The translations under genes were made by a program, and so were the position numbers. Below are positions 8,682 through 17,085 of a stretch of DNA of 62,165 nt, piece by piece. Every line of letters begins with the position of its first letter. Positions within the stretch are counted from its first letter, which is position 1. The stretch spans positions 1-62,165 of the forward strand of contig NZ_QRDY01000024.1 of assembly GCF_003386205.1 (NCBI RefSeq), given 5' to 3'. The notes beneath the pieces are model-generated. The model was given only the letters and a program-made list of their open reading frames with translations, was not told the DNA's origin and made no database searches. The DNA is from Cohnella lupini. Lineage in GTDB: Bacteria > Bacillota > Bacilli > Paenibacillales > Paenibacillaceae.

Positions 8682-10058
8682 ATGAACGGAAGTGGCGATC
8701 AGCAGCTGTTGTATGACCGCGTACCCCCCCAGAACCTAGAGGCTGAACAGGCCGTTCTCGGTGCCATTCTGCTTGAATCCGAAGCGCTTATCACCTCCAT
8801 GGAACGTTTGAAGGCGGAAGACTTCTACAGCGTCTCTCACCAACGCATATTCGATGTGATGGTAGCCTTGAACGACGATAACGAGCCGATCGATCTCATC
8901 ACCATGGCTGCCCGATTGCAAGATCTAGGGCAGATGGAAGAGGTCGGCGGGATCATGTATTTAACCAAACTCGCGAACTCGGTTCCGACGGCGGCGAACG
9001 TGGAATACTACGCTCAGATCGTGGAAGAGAAGTCCATTCTTCGCCGGTTGATCCGCACGGCTACGCAAATCGTCTCGAACGGCTACGCGACGGAAGACGA
9101 TGTAGGCGTGCTGCTTAACGACGCCGAAGCGAGAATAATGGAGGTTTCCAGCCGTCGTTCCGCTACGGGATTCATCAGCATTCGGGACGTCCTCATGGAA
9201 GTGTTCGAGAAGGTCGAATTTCTCTATAACCATAAGGGCGGAGTATCGGGAATTCCATCCGGCTTCATCGATCTGGACAAAATGACGAACGGATTCCAAC
9301 GCAACGATCTTATTATCGTCGCGGCCCGTCCGTCCGTAGGGAAAACGGCGTTCGCCCTGAATGTCGCCCAGAACGTGGCGGTTCGGGCATCGGAGACGGT
9401 TGCCATATTCAGTCTCGAGATGTCGGCTCCTCAGCTCGTTCAGCGGATTATTTGCGCGGAATCCAACGTAGACGCGACGCGGATGCGTACGGGACATCTT
9501 GAAGGCGACGATTGGGAGAAGCTGTCTATGGCGATCGGCTCCCTGTCCGAGGCACAGATCTATATCGACGATACGCCGGGAATTACGGTATCCGATATCC
9601 GAGCGAAATGCCGTCGGCTGAAGAAGGAGAAGGGTCTGGGATTGATTCTGATCGACTACCTTCAACTGATACAAGGACGGGGCAAAGCCGGCGAGAACCG
9701 TCAACAGGAAGTATCCGAGATCTCGCGTACGCTTAAGCAAATCGCGCGCGAGCTGGAAGTTCCCGTTATCGCGCTGTCCCAGCTTTCCCGGGGCGTAGAG
9801 CAACGGCAAGACAAGCGTCCTATGATGTCCGACCTTCGGGAATCCGGTTCCATCGAGCAAGATGCCGACATCGTGGCGTTCTTGTATCGGGACGATTATT
9901 ACGACAAGGAAACGGAAAAGAAGAACATCATCGAGATTATTATCGCTAAGCAGCGGAACGGACCGGTCGGAACGGTAGAATTGGTGTTCTTGAAAAACTT
10001 CAATAAATTCGTCAGTCTTGACCGTTCTCATGGCGAGGCTTACGCAGGCAGCGCTTAA
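8682..10058 (+). CDS. dnaB: Replicative DNA helicase DnaB (DnaC of Bacillus)
   Basis: A 458-residue hexameric 5'-3' helicase that unwinds DNA at the replication fork. An N-terminal DnaG-interacting domain begins at PPQNLEAEQAVLGAIL. The RecA-like motor follows, with Walker A ARPSVGKTAF (about residues 214-223), the Walker B region LGLILIDYLQLI, the signature LSQLSRGVEQR and the arginine-finger region IVAFLYRDDYY. No intein or insertion is seen and the length is usual. It lies in the rplI-dnaB-purA order typical of Bacilli. Confidence 0.97.
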   Translation: MNGSGDQQLLYDRVPPQNLEAEQAVLGAILLESEALITSMERLKAEDFYSVSHQRIFDVMVALNDDNEPIDLITMAARLQDLGQMEEVGGIMYLTKLANSVPTAANVEYYAQIVEEKSILRRLIRTATQIVSNGYATEDDVGVLLNDAEARIMEVSSRRSATGFISIRDVLMEVFEKVEFLYNHKGGVSGIPSGFIDLDKMTNGFQRNDLIIVAARPSVGKTAFALNVAQNVAVRASETVAIFSLEMSAPQLVQRIICAESNVDATRMRTGHLEGDDWEKLSMAIGSLSEAQIYIDDTPGITVSDIRAKCRRLKKEKGLGLILIDYLQLIQGRGKAGENRQQEVSEISRTLKQIARELEVPVIALSQLSRGVEQRQDKRPMMSDLRESGSIEQDADIVAFLYRDDYYDKETEKKNIIEIIIAKQRNGPVGTVELVFLKNFNKFVSLDRSHGEAYAGSA

Positions 10059-10076
10059 AATCGTCACATGAGGCTA

Positions 10077-10120
10077 AATTCCGAACGATCATATGGACTG
10101 TTGCGGAATTGTTCGTAATT
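10077..10120 (+). promoter_or_regulatory. PurR operator (PurBox pair) of purA
   Basis: AATTCCGAACGAT at 10077-10089 and its inverted partner ATTGTTCGTAATT at 10108-10120 fit the Bacillus PurBox consensus AWWWCCGAACWWT. The second has one mismatch, and 18 bases separate them. They lie directly upstream of the purA -35 at 10124, as in known PurR-regulated promoters. Guanine/PRPP-responsive repression of purA by PurR is the expected effect. Confidence 0.85.
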
Positions 10121-10123
10121 CCG

Positions 10124-10152
10124 TTGACTTCCATAGGTTCTGTTGCTAAACT
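10124..10152 (+). promoter_or_regulatory. purA promoter
   Basis: TTGACT and TAAACT with a 17-bp spacer. It is followed by a leader in which ATGCTGCC and GGTGGCAT, plus ATCGC and GCGAT, can pair into a nested hairpin (about 10158-10200). Confidence 0.75.
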
Positions 10153-10236
10153 AATCATGCTGCCTGATCGCGAGAATGCGATTTCGGGTGGCATTATCAT
10201 GCCGGCGTGAGGAACACTCCGGGTGGAGGGATTGCA

Positions 10237-11526
10237 GTGTCAACAGTCGTTGTTGTAGGTACGCAATGGGGAGACGAAGGCAAAGGGAAGATCACCGATT
10301 TTCTAGCCGAGAAAGCCGACGTCGTCGCCCGATATCAAGGTGGGAATAACGCCGGACATACTATCCTCATAGAGAACAAAAAGTACAAGCTGACAATGGT
10401 TCCTTCCGGTATTTTCAATCAAAACAAATTGTGCGTCATCGGTAACGGGATGGTCATTAATCCCGGAGCTTTGGTGGAAGAAATTCAATATATTCGCGAC
10501 AACGGTTTCTCGACGGACAACTTGAAGATCAGCGATCGCGCGCATGTCATCATGCCGTACCACCTCGTGCTCGACGCGTTGGAGGAAGACCGCAAAGCAG
10601 ACAATAAAATCGGAACCACCCGCAAGGGAATCGGTCCTTGTTATATGGATAAAGCCGCGCGCAACGGGATTCGCATCGCCGACCTGATGGTGGCCGAAGC
10701 GTTCGAAGAGAAAGCCCGCGCGATTATAGCGGATAAGAATCAAGTCATCACGCAGATGTATAACGGCGAACCGCTCGAAGCGGATGGCATTATCAAGGAT
10801 TATCTGGCGCTGGCGGAATTACTTCGCCCGTTCGTAACCGACACGTCGGTCGTTCTGAACGATGCGATCGATGCGGGCAAGAAGGTACTGTTCGAAGGCG
10901 CGCAAGGCGTCATGCTGGACATCGACCAAGGGACTTATCCTTACGTCACGAGCTCTAACCCTTCCGCCGGCGGCGTATGCATCGGCTCCGGGGTCGGTCC
11001 TTCGAAGATACAGGAAGTCATCGGCGTAGCAAAAGCGTACACAACTCGCGTCGGCGACGGTCCGTTCCCGACGGAGTTGAACAATGAGCTCGGTCAATGG
11101 ATTCGCGATAAAGGCCACGAGTACGGAACGGTCACGGGCCGCCCGCGCCGCGTCGGCTGGTTCGATACGGTCGTCTTGCGCCATGCGCGCCGCGTGAGCG
11201 GCATCACGGGATTGTCGCTTAACTCGCTGGACGTATTGACGGGACTTGAGACCGTCAAGATCTGTACGGCGTACAAATTCCGCGGGGAGCTCATGGAGCA
11301 TTACCCGGCGAACCTCAAGCTGCTGGAAGAATGCGAAGCGGTGTACGAGGAGCTTCCGGGCTGGAGCGAAGACATCTCGGGCGCCAAGAAATTGAGCGAT
11401 CTGCCGGAGTCGACTCGGAAATTCGTGGAGCGGATTACGGAGCTTACCGGAATTCCGATCGCCATCTTCTCCGTCGGCCGCAACCGCGAGCAGACGAACC
11501 AAGTATTGCCGATCTACGGATCATAA
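10237..11526 (+). CDS. purA: Adenylosuccinate synthetase
   Basis: A 429-residue enzyme that makes adenylosuccinate from IMP, Asp and GTP, the first step from IMP to AMP. The N-terminus carries the P-loop-like QWGDEGKGK (residues 10-18) and NNAGHTI with the catalytic His. GTTRKGIGP, FEGAQGVMLDID and the C-terminal SVGRNREQT region are all intact. The GTG at 10237 is chosen over GTG 10207: GGAGG lies 7 bases upstream and the product then begins directly at the family start. It is transcribed from its own PurR-controlled promoter and ends at a clear terminator. Confidence 0.97.
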   Translation: MSTVVVVGTQWGDEGKGKITDFLAEKADVVARYQGGNNAGHTILIENKKYKLTMVPSGIFNQNKLCVIGNGMVINPGALVEEIQYIRDNGFSTDNLKISDRAHVIMPYHLVLDALEEDRKADNKIGTTRKGIGPCYMDKAARNGIRIADLMVAEAFEEKARAIIADKNQVITQMYNGEPLEADGIIKDYLALAELLRPFVTDTSVVLNDAIDAGKKVLFEGAQGVMLDIDQGTYPYVTSSNPSAGGVCIGSGVGPSKIQEVIGVAKAYTTRVGDGPFPTELNNELGQWIRDKGHEYGTVTGRPRRVGWFDTVVLRHARRVSGITGLSLNSLDVLTGLETVKICTAYKFRGELMEHYPANLKLLEECEAVYEELPGWSEDISGAKKLSDLPESTRKFVERITELTGIPIAIFSVGRNREQTNQVLPIYGS

Positions 11527-11539
11527 TAGCGAGAGCGCT

Positions 11540-11583
11540 GGGAGCCGTTTGGCGGATGATTTCATCCGCTGGGCGGCTTTTTG
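11540..11583 (+). terminator. purA terminator
   Basis: AGCCG...CGGCT closes around an inner GGCGGATGA/TCATCCGCT stem and is followed by TTTTT. Confidence 0.85.
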
Positions 11584-11699
11584 TATGTCAATCAGGAAGT
11601 ATAAAATTACGGTGCTTAGCATAAACGGTTCATACCGTCCAAAGCCGGCGAGCCGTGTTCCTGCTAGGAACAGAAGTTAATACTTAGGTAGTGGAAAGT

Positions 11700-12010
11700 G
11701 ACATGAGGTGAGTGGTATCCATTTCAAATACGATGTTTTTCAATGTATTTTTGAAGTAAGTCCAAGAATGAAGCTGGATAAAGATGTTTTTTATTACTAA
11801 TGGTCTCCGTTTGGTCTATTCCTTTCCAAAATACGATCAATAGTGATTTTCTTCATCTTACTTTGACTGCAAAAGTGCCCAATAGCTCCAATAACGATGA
11901 TTACCAGTCTAATTTCCTTGATCTACCTTTGATTGCTCTCTTTTTGATCAAATCGAATCGCAGAGCACGCTTTAATCTCAAAGTGACGGTTGGTGAAGTC
12001 GTATTTTTTA
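11700..12010 (+). repeat. Dispersed 51-bp-phased intergenic element, copy 1
   Basis: A non-coding AT-rich stretch that recurs near 24.05, 31.35 and 35.98 kb. It has four related modules built on GATG-N5-CAT(C/T) followed by TA(C/A)TTT, at 11732, 11783, 11845 and 11896 (spacings 51, 62, 51). The right end shares GAATCGCAGAGCACGCTTT and the AAGTGACGG region with copy 3. It starts about 120 bases after the purA terminator, in the + orientation. No gene or standard RNA motif is recognised. Confidence 0.75.
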
Positions 12011-12083
12011 TAATTACGGGCAACTTCAAGCGCTTTTCGTTGTGTATACGTTGAGATCTATTTTCGAGTGGAGGCGATGGAGA

Positions 12084-12764
12084 ATGAATAAGAAGTTGGT
12101 GGCTCTTGCCCTAATCTTATGTCTATTACTGGGTACTACGGCGTTCTCCTATATCCATGTTTCGATGTCGTCCATAACTCTTGTATTCAACGGGAAGAAG
12201 GCGGATGTCGATGCCAAGACGCCCCCGATTCTTACTTATAATAACCAGGCATATGTGCCCTTAAGATATATGGCAGAGCAAATGGGAGCGGAAGTCGATT
12301 ATAACGGGGAAAATAAAGAAGTTTCCATCGGTTATTTGACCAACCGGATTGTTCAATCGCAAATTAACGCATCCAGTCATTATGAGGATTTCTCGCTGTC
12401 GATCTTCAGCGAGAAGCGAGTGTTCAAGGAGAACGAGGACATTCGGGTGTGGGCATCCTTCCGTCACCTTGGAGACGAATCCGCATTGATTTATAGCGGA
12501 GAACCTTTGTTTGCATTCGAAATATTAAGCAAATCAAAGGAATTGTATTCGGAGATTCTAGGTTACTCTCTAGAAACCAGAACCTTCGGGCCTAACGACG
12601 AGTACAACCGGAATTTGCTTATCGGAAGCGAAGGTCCCTATAGATATCAGAATCTTCATCTGCCCAAGGGGGACTACAAGATTATCGTGCGTGCGATGTT
12701 CGGGGAATCCCCGAGTACCATCGAGGATCGTTTGAAATCGGAAATCGAGATTCGAGTCGAGTAA
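12084..12764 (+). CDS. Secreted stalk-domain protein, paralogue A
   Basis: A 226-residue exported protein. A Sec signal sequence (about residues 1-22, LVALALILCLLLGTTAF) is followed by a copper-amine-oxidase-N-like stalk domain, with the hallmark pattern VFNGKKADVD...YVPLRYMAEQMGAEVDYNGE. The C-terminal beta-rich half (SIFSEKRVFKENEDIRVWASF... to the terminal EIEIRVE) resembles intracellular proteinase-inhibitor-like or adhesion folds, but I do not name it. The ATG at 12084 follows GGAGG by 9 bases. A paralogue of the same layout lies 34 bases downstream, so the two are probably co-transcribed. Its role at the cell surface is unknown. Confidence 0.8.
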   Translation: MNKKLVALALILCLLLGTTAFSYIHVSMSSITLVFNGKKADVDAKTPPILTYNNQAYVPLRYMAEQMGAEVDYNGENKEVSIGYLTNRIVQSQINASSHYEDFSLSIFSEKRVFKENEDIRVWASFRHLGDESALIYSGEPLFAFEILSKSKELYSEILGYSLETRTFGPNDEYNRNLLIGSEGPYRYQNLHLPKGDYKIIVRAMFGESPSTIEDRLKSEIEIRVE

Positions 12765-12798
12765 ATCAATCCGAAGCTGAGGAGAGGAGCGAAGAGAG

Positions 12799-13476
12799 AT
12801 GAAGAGACTTGGTATGGTTTCGGCTTTGGTTTGTATTCTGTTCGGAGCTACCGCTTTTACGAATACCAAGGTTTCGCTTTTGCCCGTCATTATGAAATTC
12901 AACGGTATAGAAGATGGCGAAGAATCTACTGCCCTGATCTATAAAAACAGAATGTATGTACCGCTAAAATACGTGTCCCAAAAATTTGGCGCGGATTTGA
13001 GCTACGACGGAGAGTCGAAGGTTGTTTCTGTGGTCTATCCTGATATCCGTACAGCGAAGTCCGAGATCAGTTCCTCGAATACGAGCGGACCTTTCAAGCT
13101 GTCCATCTATAGCAAGAGGCAGATATACAAGACGGATGAGCCGATCAAGGTATGGGCTGATTTTACGAACGTGGGGCAAGAAAAGAAAATCATCAACAGC
13201 GCTAGCTTGTTGTTTGTATTTAGAATCACAGACGAAAATGGAGGCGAAATGTTGGACATTGGGGGGTTAGAATTGCTAACCCATATTTTCGAACCGAATG
13301 ACGAGTACATCCGAAATATGGATTTGTACCACTTGAATGACTTCGAGGCACCGTTCTTGAACAAGAGGTTGACTCTCCCTAAAGGAAATTACACCATTGG
13401 AGCCTATGCGAGATTCGGATACAAACCGGAAGATACGATCAATTTAGACTCCGAAATCGAGATTCGAGTCGAATAA
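12799..13476 (+). CDS. Secreted stalk-domain protein, paralogue B
   Basis: A 225-residue exported paralogue of the preceding gene. It has a signal sequence (SALVCILFGATAFTN), a stalk domain (KFNGIED...MYVPLKYVSQKFGADLSYDGESK) and the same C-terminal half (KLSIYSKRQIYKTDEPIKVW...), also ending in EIEIRVE. The shared architecture and terminal motif point to a tandem duplication followed by clear divergence. GGAGAGGAG lies upstream of the ATG. A weak hairpin with U-tract follows at about 13506-13577. Confidence 0.8.
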   Translation: MKRLGMVSALVCILFGATAFTNTKVSLLPVIMKFNGIEDGEESTALIYKNRMYVPLKYVSQKFGADLSYDGESKVVSVVYPDIRTAKSEISSSNTSGPFKLSIYSKRQIYKTDEPIKVWADFTNVGQEKKIINSASLLFVFRITDENGGEMLDIGGLELLTHIFEPNDEYIRNMDLYHLNDFEAPFLNKRLTLPKGNYTIGAYARFGYKPEDTINLDSEIEIRVE

Positions 13477-13505
13477 CGTTCAATTGCTGTCGATTGAACC
13501 GTACA

Positions 13506-13577
13506 AGACACCTCTTATCGCAAACGTAGGAGCTCCATTCGGAGAGATTGATCCTATCGTTTCGAAAGGGGTGTTTT
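13506..13577 (+). terminator. Probable terminator after the paralogue pair
   Basis: ACACCTCTT pairs with AAGGGGTGT across a long loop and is followed by TTTTT. The loop is long, so this is moderately supported. Confidence 0.5.
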
Positions 13578-13717
13578 TCCTATCGGAATAGGAATGAGGA
13601 AAGGAAGGTTTGCCCATACTAAAACTATGAAAACATATAGAGCAGGTTCAAAGGTCTGTTTGTCGGCACGACAAGAGACGGCTTTATGAACAGCCTCTTA
13701 GAGTTGGAGGTATAGGG

Positions 13718-14398
13718 ATGTTTAAGTGGGTAAGCTGGGTGATCCGGATGGGAGCGACAGCATTGCTGCTCAGCTTCTTGTGCATATGGACGACGGGGTA
13801 TATCGTGAACAGCTACATGGAATCGGTCATTAAGCAGTTGGATTTGCCGTTAGATATTCAACCGATTGCATTGTCCGGCGTATGGGGAACGTTATGGGGG
13901 GCGGAGGAGACGCCGGAGGCGAGCGCGACTCCCGAAGCTAAACCCTCGCAGGAGATTGCAAGCGATGATCCCGAGGATAGCCAGACGGATACGCCGTCTT
14001 CGGAAGTCGAAGGAGGGCAAGCGGATCCCGACTCGGAAAATACCGGAGATACTCCCGATTCTATCGATGCGGGGGGGCCGCTGGACGGGGTAAATCCCGA
14101 TCCAGACACGGAAGCCGGCGTCGACGACGGAGAAACGTTGCCCGTATTTAACGGCCAGGAGGCCATGGGGCAGTTATCCGACGAGCAACGGCAATCGCTA
14201 TATGCGATGGTCGTCTCCAAGCTGAACCAAGACCAGTTGAAGCAATTGTCGGATTCCTTGCAGGGAGGACTGACTTCGGAAGAGTTATCCCAGATGGAAG
14301 TCATGCTCAAAGCGACCTTAACCGAGGAAGAATATTCGCATATGATGGAGGCTCTCCAAGGAGAGACAAAAACGGATTCCGGTACTGTTTCAGAATAA
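13718..14398 (+). CDS. Membrane-anchored acidic protein of unknown function
   Basis: A 226-residue protein with one N-terminal membrane segment (about residues 8-30), probably a signal anchor. A long low-complexity linker rich in Glu, Asp, Pro, Ser and Thr (about 62-140) follows, then a helical C-terminus with repeated glutamine-rich helices: LSDEQRQSLYAMVVSKL, LNQDQLKQLSDSL, LTSEELSQMEVML, LTEEEYSHMMEAL. The four helix starts look like short internal repeats of about 20 residues. GGAGG precedes the ATG. It lies between wall-related genes, so a surface role is plausible, but no function is recognised. Confidence 0.75.
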   Translation: MFKWVSWVIRMGATALLLSFLCIWTTGYIVNSYMESVIKQLDLPLDIQPIALSGVWGTLWGAEETPEASATPEAKPSQEIASDDPEDSQTDTPSSEVEGGQADPDSENTGDTPDSIDAGGPLDGVNPDPDTEAGVDDGETLPVFNGQEAMGQLSDEQRQSLYAMVVSKLNQDQLKQLSDSLQGGLTSEELSQMEVMLKATLTEEEYSHMMEALQGETKTDSGTVSE

Positions 14399-14421
14399 GA
14401 TAGAATGGTTAATTTATACGT

Positions 14422-14460
14422 AGCTACCGGGAGCGGAAACCGGTGGCTCTTTCCATTTTT
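14422..14460 (+). terminator. Weak terminator
   Basis: AGCTACCGG pairs with CCGGTGGCT (one G-U) and is followed by CTTTCCATTTTT. Confidence 0.5.
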
Positions 14461-14578
14461 CATAATTCTAATGGGGCCAAATGGTTGATAGATTTGTCGG
14501 ACGTATGCTAAAGTGAGATACAAGCTTCTGGCAAAACCGGGAAAAAGAAAGCCGAAAGCAAGAGAAAAGGAGAAGATT

Positions 14579-16144
14579 ATGGCCGTTTTCAGGGGAATGG
14601 ATCGAATCCGGAGAATAATGTCCGCAACGCGGAATACCTTCCGGCATGTTCGGCCCACGCAATTGAAAGACAAGACCATCGCCGCAAATCAGACGCAGCC
14701 TATTCCAACTAATATACTTCGCAATTATCGTACTCCGGTCATCGTGACGATCTGTGGCATAGCCGCGGTTATCGCGGTCGGAATCGGCGGACGGCAATAT
14801 GTGGAGTCCCATAGCGTTGATTACTATAGTGTTGTCATGGCAGGAAAGCCGGTAGGAGAGATTAGCAGCGAATCGAAAGTGGAACAGTTGCTCGCAGCCA
14901 AAGCTACCGAATTGGAGAAGGCAACGACACCCGTACGGCTCGTGCTGAACGAGAATCAGGTCACCTTCGAGCCTGAAAGGGCTTACAATAAGAAATTCGA
15001 CGATGAAGAGACGTTATCCCGTATAAACGGTATGCTTCAAACCCATCCGGTCGGGGTGAAACTCGTCATCGATGGCGAAGTCGTGGGGATCGTCCGCGAT
15101 GAAGCGACCGCGAACAAGGTTCTTCAGCGGGTGAAGAATAAGTACGTTCCTGCCAGATTAGTCGCGAAGAAACCCGCTACCGAGGTCCAATCCTTGTCCG
15201 TGACGAACGTAAGCACGGCAACGAAGAATGCGGCGCCGCAACGAACCGTCACTTCGGTTGGCTTCGTAGAGGATGTGCAGACGGTAACGACGGATATCGA
15301 AGCTTCTCAGCTGTCGGATCCGGAAGAGCTGTATGTCAAGCTTACGAAGGGCGAAGCCGTTCCGAGGAAGTACACGGTTAAGGAAGGCGATTGCATCGGA
15401 TGTATCGCCGCTAAGCTTGATGTTTCGGAGAATCTGATCTATAAGAATAACAAGTGGATCAAGAACGATAACATCAATATCGGCGACGAATTAGATCTGT
15501 CGCAAGAAGAGCCGCCGATTCTGAACGTGAGCTCGGAGGAGCAAGTGACCGAGATCGAGGATATCGAGCCGCCGATTCAATACCAGAAGAACGAAACGAT
15601 GAAGCTAGGACAACAGAAGACGCTTCGAGAAGGCAAGATAGGGAAGCAACAAGTGACCTATCGCTTGATCAAGCGAAACGGATTGATGTTGGAAGAAGAA
15701 CAGATCGCACAGAAGGTGCTGCTTAAACCGATTCCTACGATTATTCTCAAGGGAACGAAGGTTATCCGCGGCGAAGGGTCCGGTAAGTTCTCGTGGCCTG
15801 TCGTCGGAGCCCGTATCACGAGTTATCAAGGCGCCAGATGGGGCCGTCAGCATAAGGGAATCGATATGGTCGGCAACAAGAACATCCTTGCCGCGGACGA
15901 AGGGGTCATCGAATATGCCGGCTATAAATCCGGCGGACTAGGAAATACCATTACGATCGATCATAATAACGGATTTAAGACCGTATACGGCCATATGAAG
16001 AGCGTAATAGCTAAAAAAGGCCAGATCGTGGAGAAGGGCGACGTCATCGGAATCATGGGCAGTACCGGCAATTCCACCGGCACTCATCTTCATTTCGAGG
16101 TCTACCTGAACGGCAAGCTCAAGAATCCGACAAGCTATCTGTAA
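14579..16144 (+). CDS. M23 peptidoglycan endopeptidase with LysM and G5 domains
   Basis: A 521-residue cell-wall hydrolase. A cytoplasmic N-terminus of about 50 residues precedes one membrane helix (about 52-72). Then come a mixed alpha/beta region, a LysM domain (RKYTVKEGDCIGCIAAKL, about 262-310), a G5 domain (about 335-400) and a C-terminal M23 domain. The M23 zinc ligands and catalytic residues are all present: H in RQHKGIDM, D in the same motif, H in YGHM and the HLHFE motif. The ATG at 14579 follows AAAGGAG. A GTG at 14513 is less likely. It is encoded just before walRK, whose regulon in Bacilli is cell-wall hydrolases. The CxxC pair inside LysM is unusual. Confidence 0.9.
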   Translation: MAVFRGMDRIRRIMSATRNTFRHVRPTQLKDKTIAANQTQPIPTNILRNYRTPVIVTICGIAAVIAVGIGGRQYVESHSVDYYSVVMAGKPVGEISSESKVEQLLAAKATELEKATTPVRLVLNENQVTFEPERAYNKKFDDEETLSRINGMLQTHPVGVKLVIDGEVVGIVRDEATANKVLQRVKNKYVPARLVAKKPATEVQSLSVTNVSTATKNAAPQRTVTSVGFVEDVQTVTTDIEASQLSDPEELYVKLTKGEAVPRKYTVKEGDCIGCIAAKLDVSENLIYKNNKWIKNDNINIGDELDLSQEEPPILNVSSEEQVTEIEDIEPPIQYQKNETMKLGQQKTLREGKIGKQQVTYRLIKRNGLMLEEEQIAQKVLLKPIPTIILKGTKVIRGEGSGKFSWPVVGARITSYQGARWGRQHKGIDMVGNKNILAADEGVIEYAGYKSGGLGNTITIDHNNGFKTVYGHMKSVIAKKGQIVEKGDVIGIMGSTGNSTGTHLHFEVYLNGKLKNPTSYL

Positions 16145-16148
16145 GATA

Positions 16149-16195
16149 AGCCAGCCAGTCCGACGCGAACCAAAGCGTTGGGCTGGTTTTTTGTT
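16149..16195 (+). terminator. Terminator after the M23 gene
   Basis: CCAGCC pairs with GGCTGG around a loop and is followed by TTTTTT. Confidence 0.85.
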
Positions 16196-16274
16196 TGGCG
16201 GTGGCAATCGTTCCGAGTGAATTCCGTTTAATTCCGATAGGGAAAAGCGATAGGGCAACTCCCACGAAACGCCA

Positions 16275-16303
16275 TTGGGCTCTTGCCCGCATTATGGTAA
16301 GAT
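16275..16303 (+). promoter_or_regulatory. Promoter of the walRK operon
   Basis: TTGGGC and TAAGAT with a 17-bp spacer, about 40 bases before the walR start. Confidence 0.55.
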
Positions 16304-16344
16304 AACATTAGAATAGCTTCCGAGAAGCGGGAGGCGGTGACGTC

Positions 16345-17085
16345 ATGTTAGGAAAAATACTGGTCGTGGACGATGAGCGGCCGATTGCGGATATTCTGAA
16401 GTTTAATCTTGAAAAAGAAGGCTACGAGGTCGTCTGCGCTTTCGACGGAGAAGCGGCCGTTCGGTTGGCGTTCGAGGAAGAGCCGGATTTGATATTGCTC
16501 GACTTAATGCTACCGATCAAGGACGGCATGGACGTATGCCGCGAAGTGCGGGCTCGGCTATCCACGCCCATCATCATGCTGACGGCGAAGGATAACGAGA
16601 TCGACAAGGTGCTGGGATTAGAGCTTGGAGCCGACGACTACGTAACGAAGCCGTTCGGTACGCGCGAGTTGCTCGCCAGGGTAAAGGCGCATTTGCGCCG
16701 CCAACGCAAGGTGGAATCCGCGCGGACGGACGAAGACGCGCAACCGGAAGCCGAGCGTCAAGGCTTGAAGCTGTTTAACTTATTCATCGATACGGACATG
16801 TACGTGGTCTATAAGAATAATTTGCCCCTCGATCTTACCCATCGGGAGTTCGAGTTGGTTCATTACCTGGCTAAGAACAGCGGGAAGGTCATGACGCGCG
16901 AGCATCTCTTGCAAGCGGTATGGGGCTTCGAATATTTCGGGGACGTCCGCACGGTCGACGTTACGATTCGCCGGCTTCGCGAGAAGCTCGAAGACGATCC
17001 CAGCCGACCCGAGATTATCATGACTAGGCGCGGACTCGGTTATTTGGTGCGGAATCCGAAGATGACGGGCGGTCATTACGGATGA
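16345..17085 (+). CDS. walR: Response regulator WalR (YycF)
   Basis: A 246-residue OmpR/PhoB-type regulator of cell-wall hydrolase genes, essential in most Bacilli. The receiver domain (1-120) holds DDE at 9-11, the phosphorylation site D53 in LILLDLMLP and the conserved Lys in VTKPF. After a linker, the winged-helix domain has LTHREFELVHYLAKN and VMTREHLLQAVWGFEYFGDVRTVDV. It is followed by walK with a 4-base overlap. GGGAGG precedes the ATG. Confidence 0.97.
   Translation: MLGKILVVDDERPIADILKFNLEKEGYEVVCAFDGEAAVRLAFEEEPDLILLDLMLPIKDGMDVCREVRARLSTPIIMLTAKDNEIDKVLGLELGADDYVTKPFGTRELLARVKAHLRRQRKVESARTDEDAQPEAERQGLKLFNLFIDTDMYVVYKNNLPLDLTHREFELVHYLAKNSGKVMTREHLLQAVWGFEYFGDVRTVDVTIRRLREKLEDDPSRPEIIMTRRGLGYLVRNPKMTGGHYG

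Noticed and set aside
8961..10067. Minus-strand open frame of 368 codons opposite dnaB
   Set aside because: It is the antisense of a highly conserved gene and has no recognisable domain.
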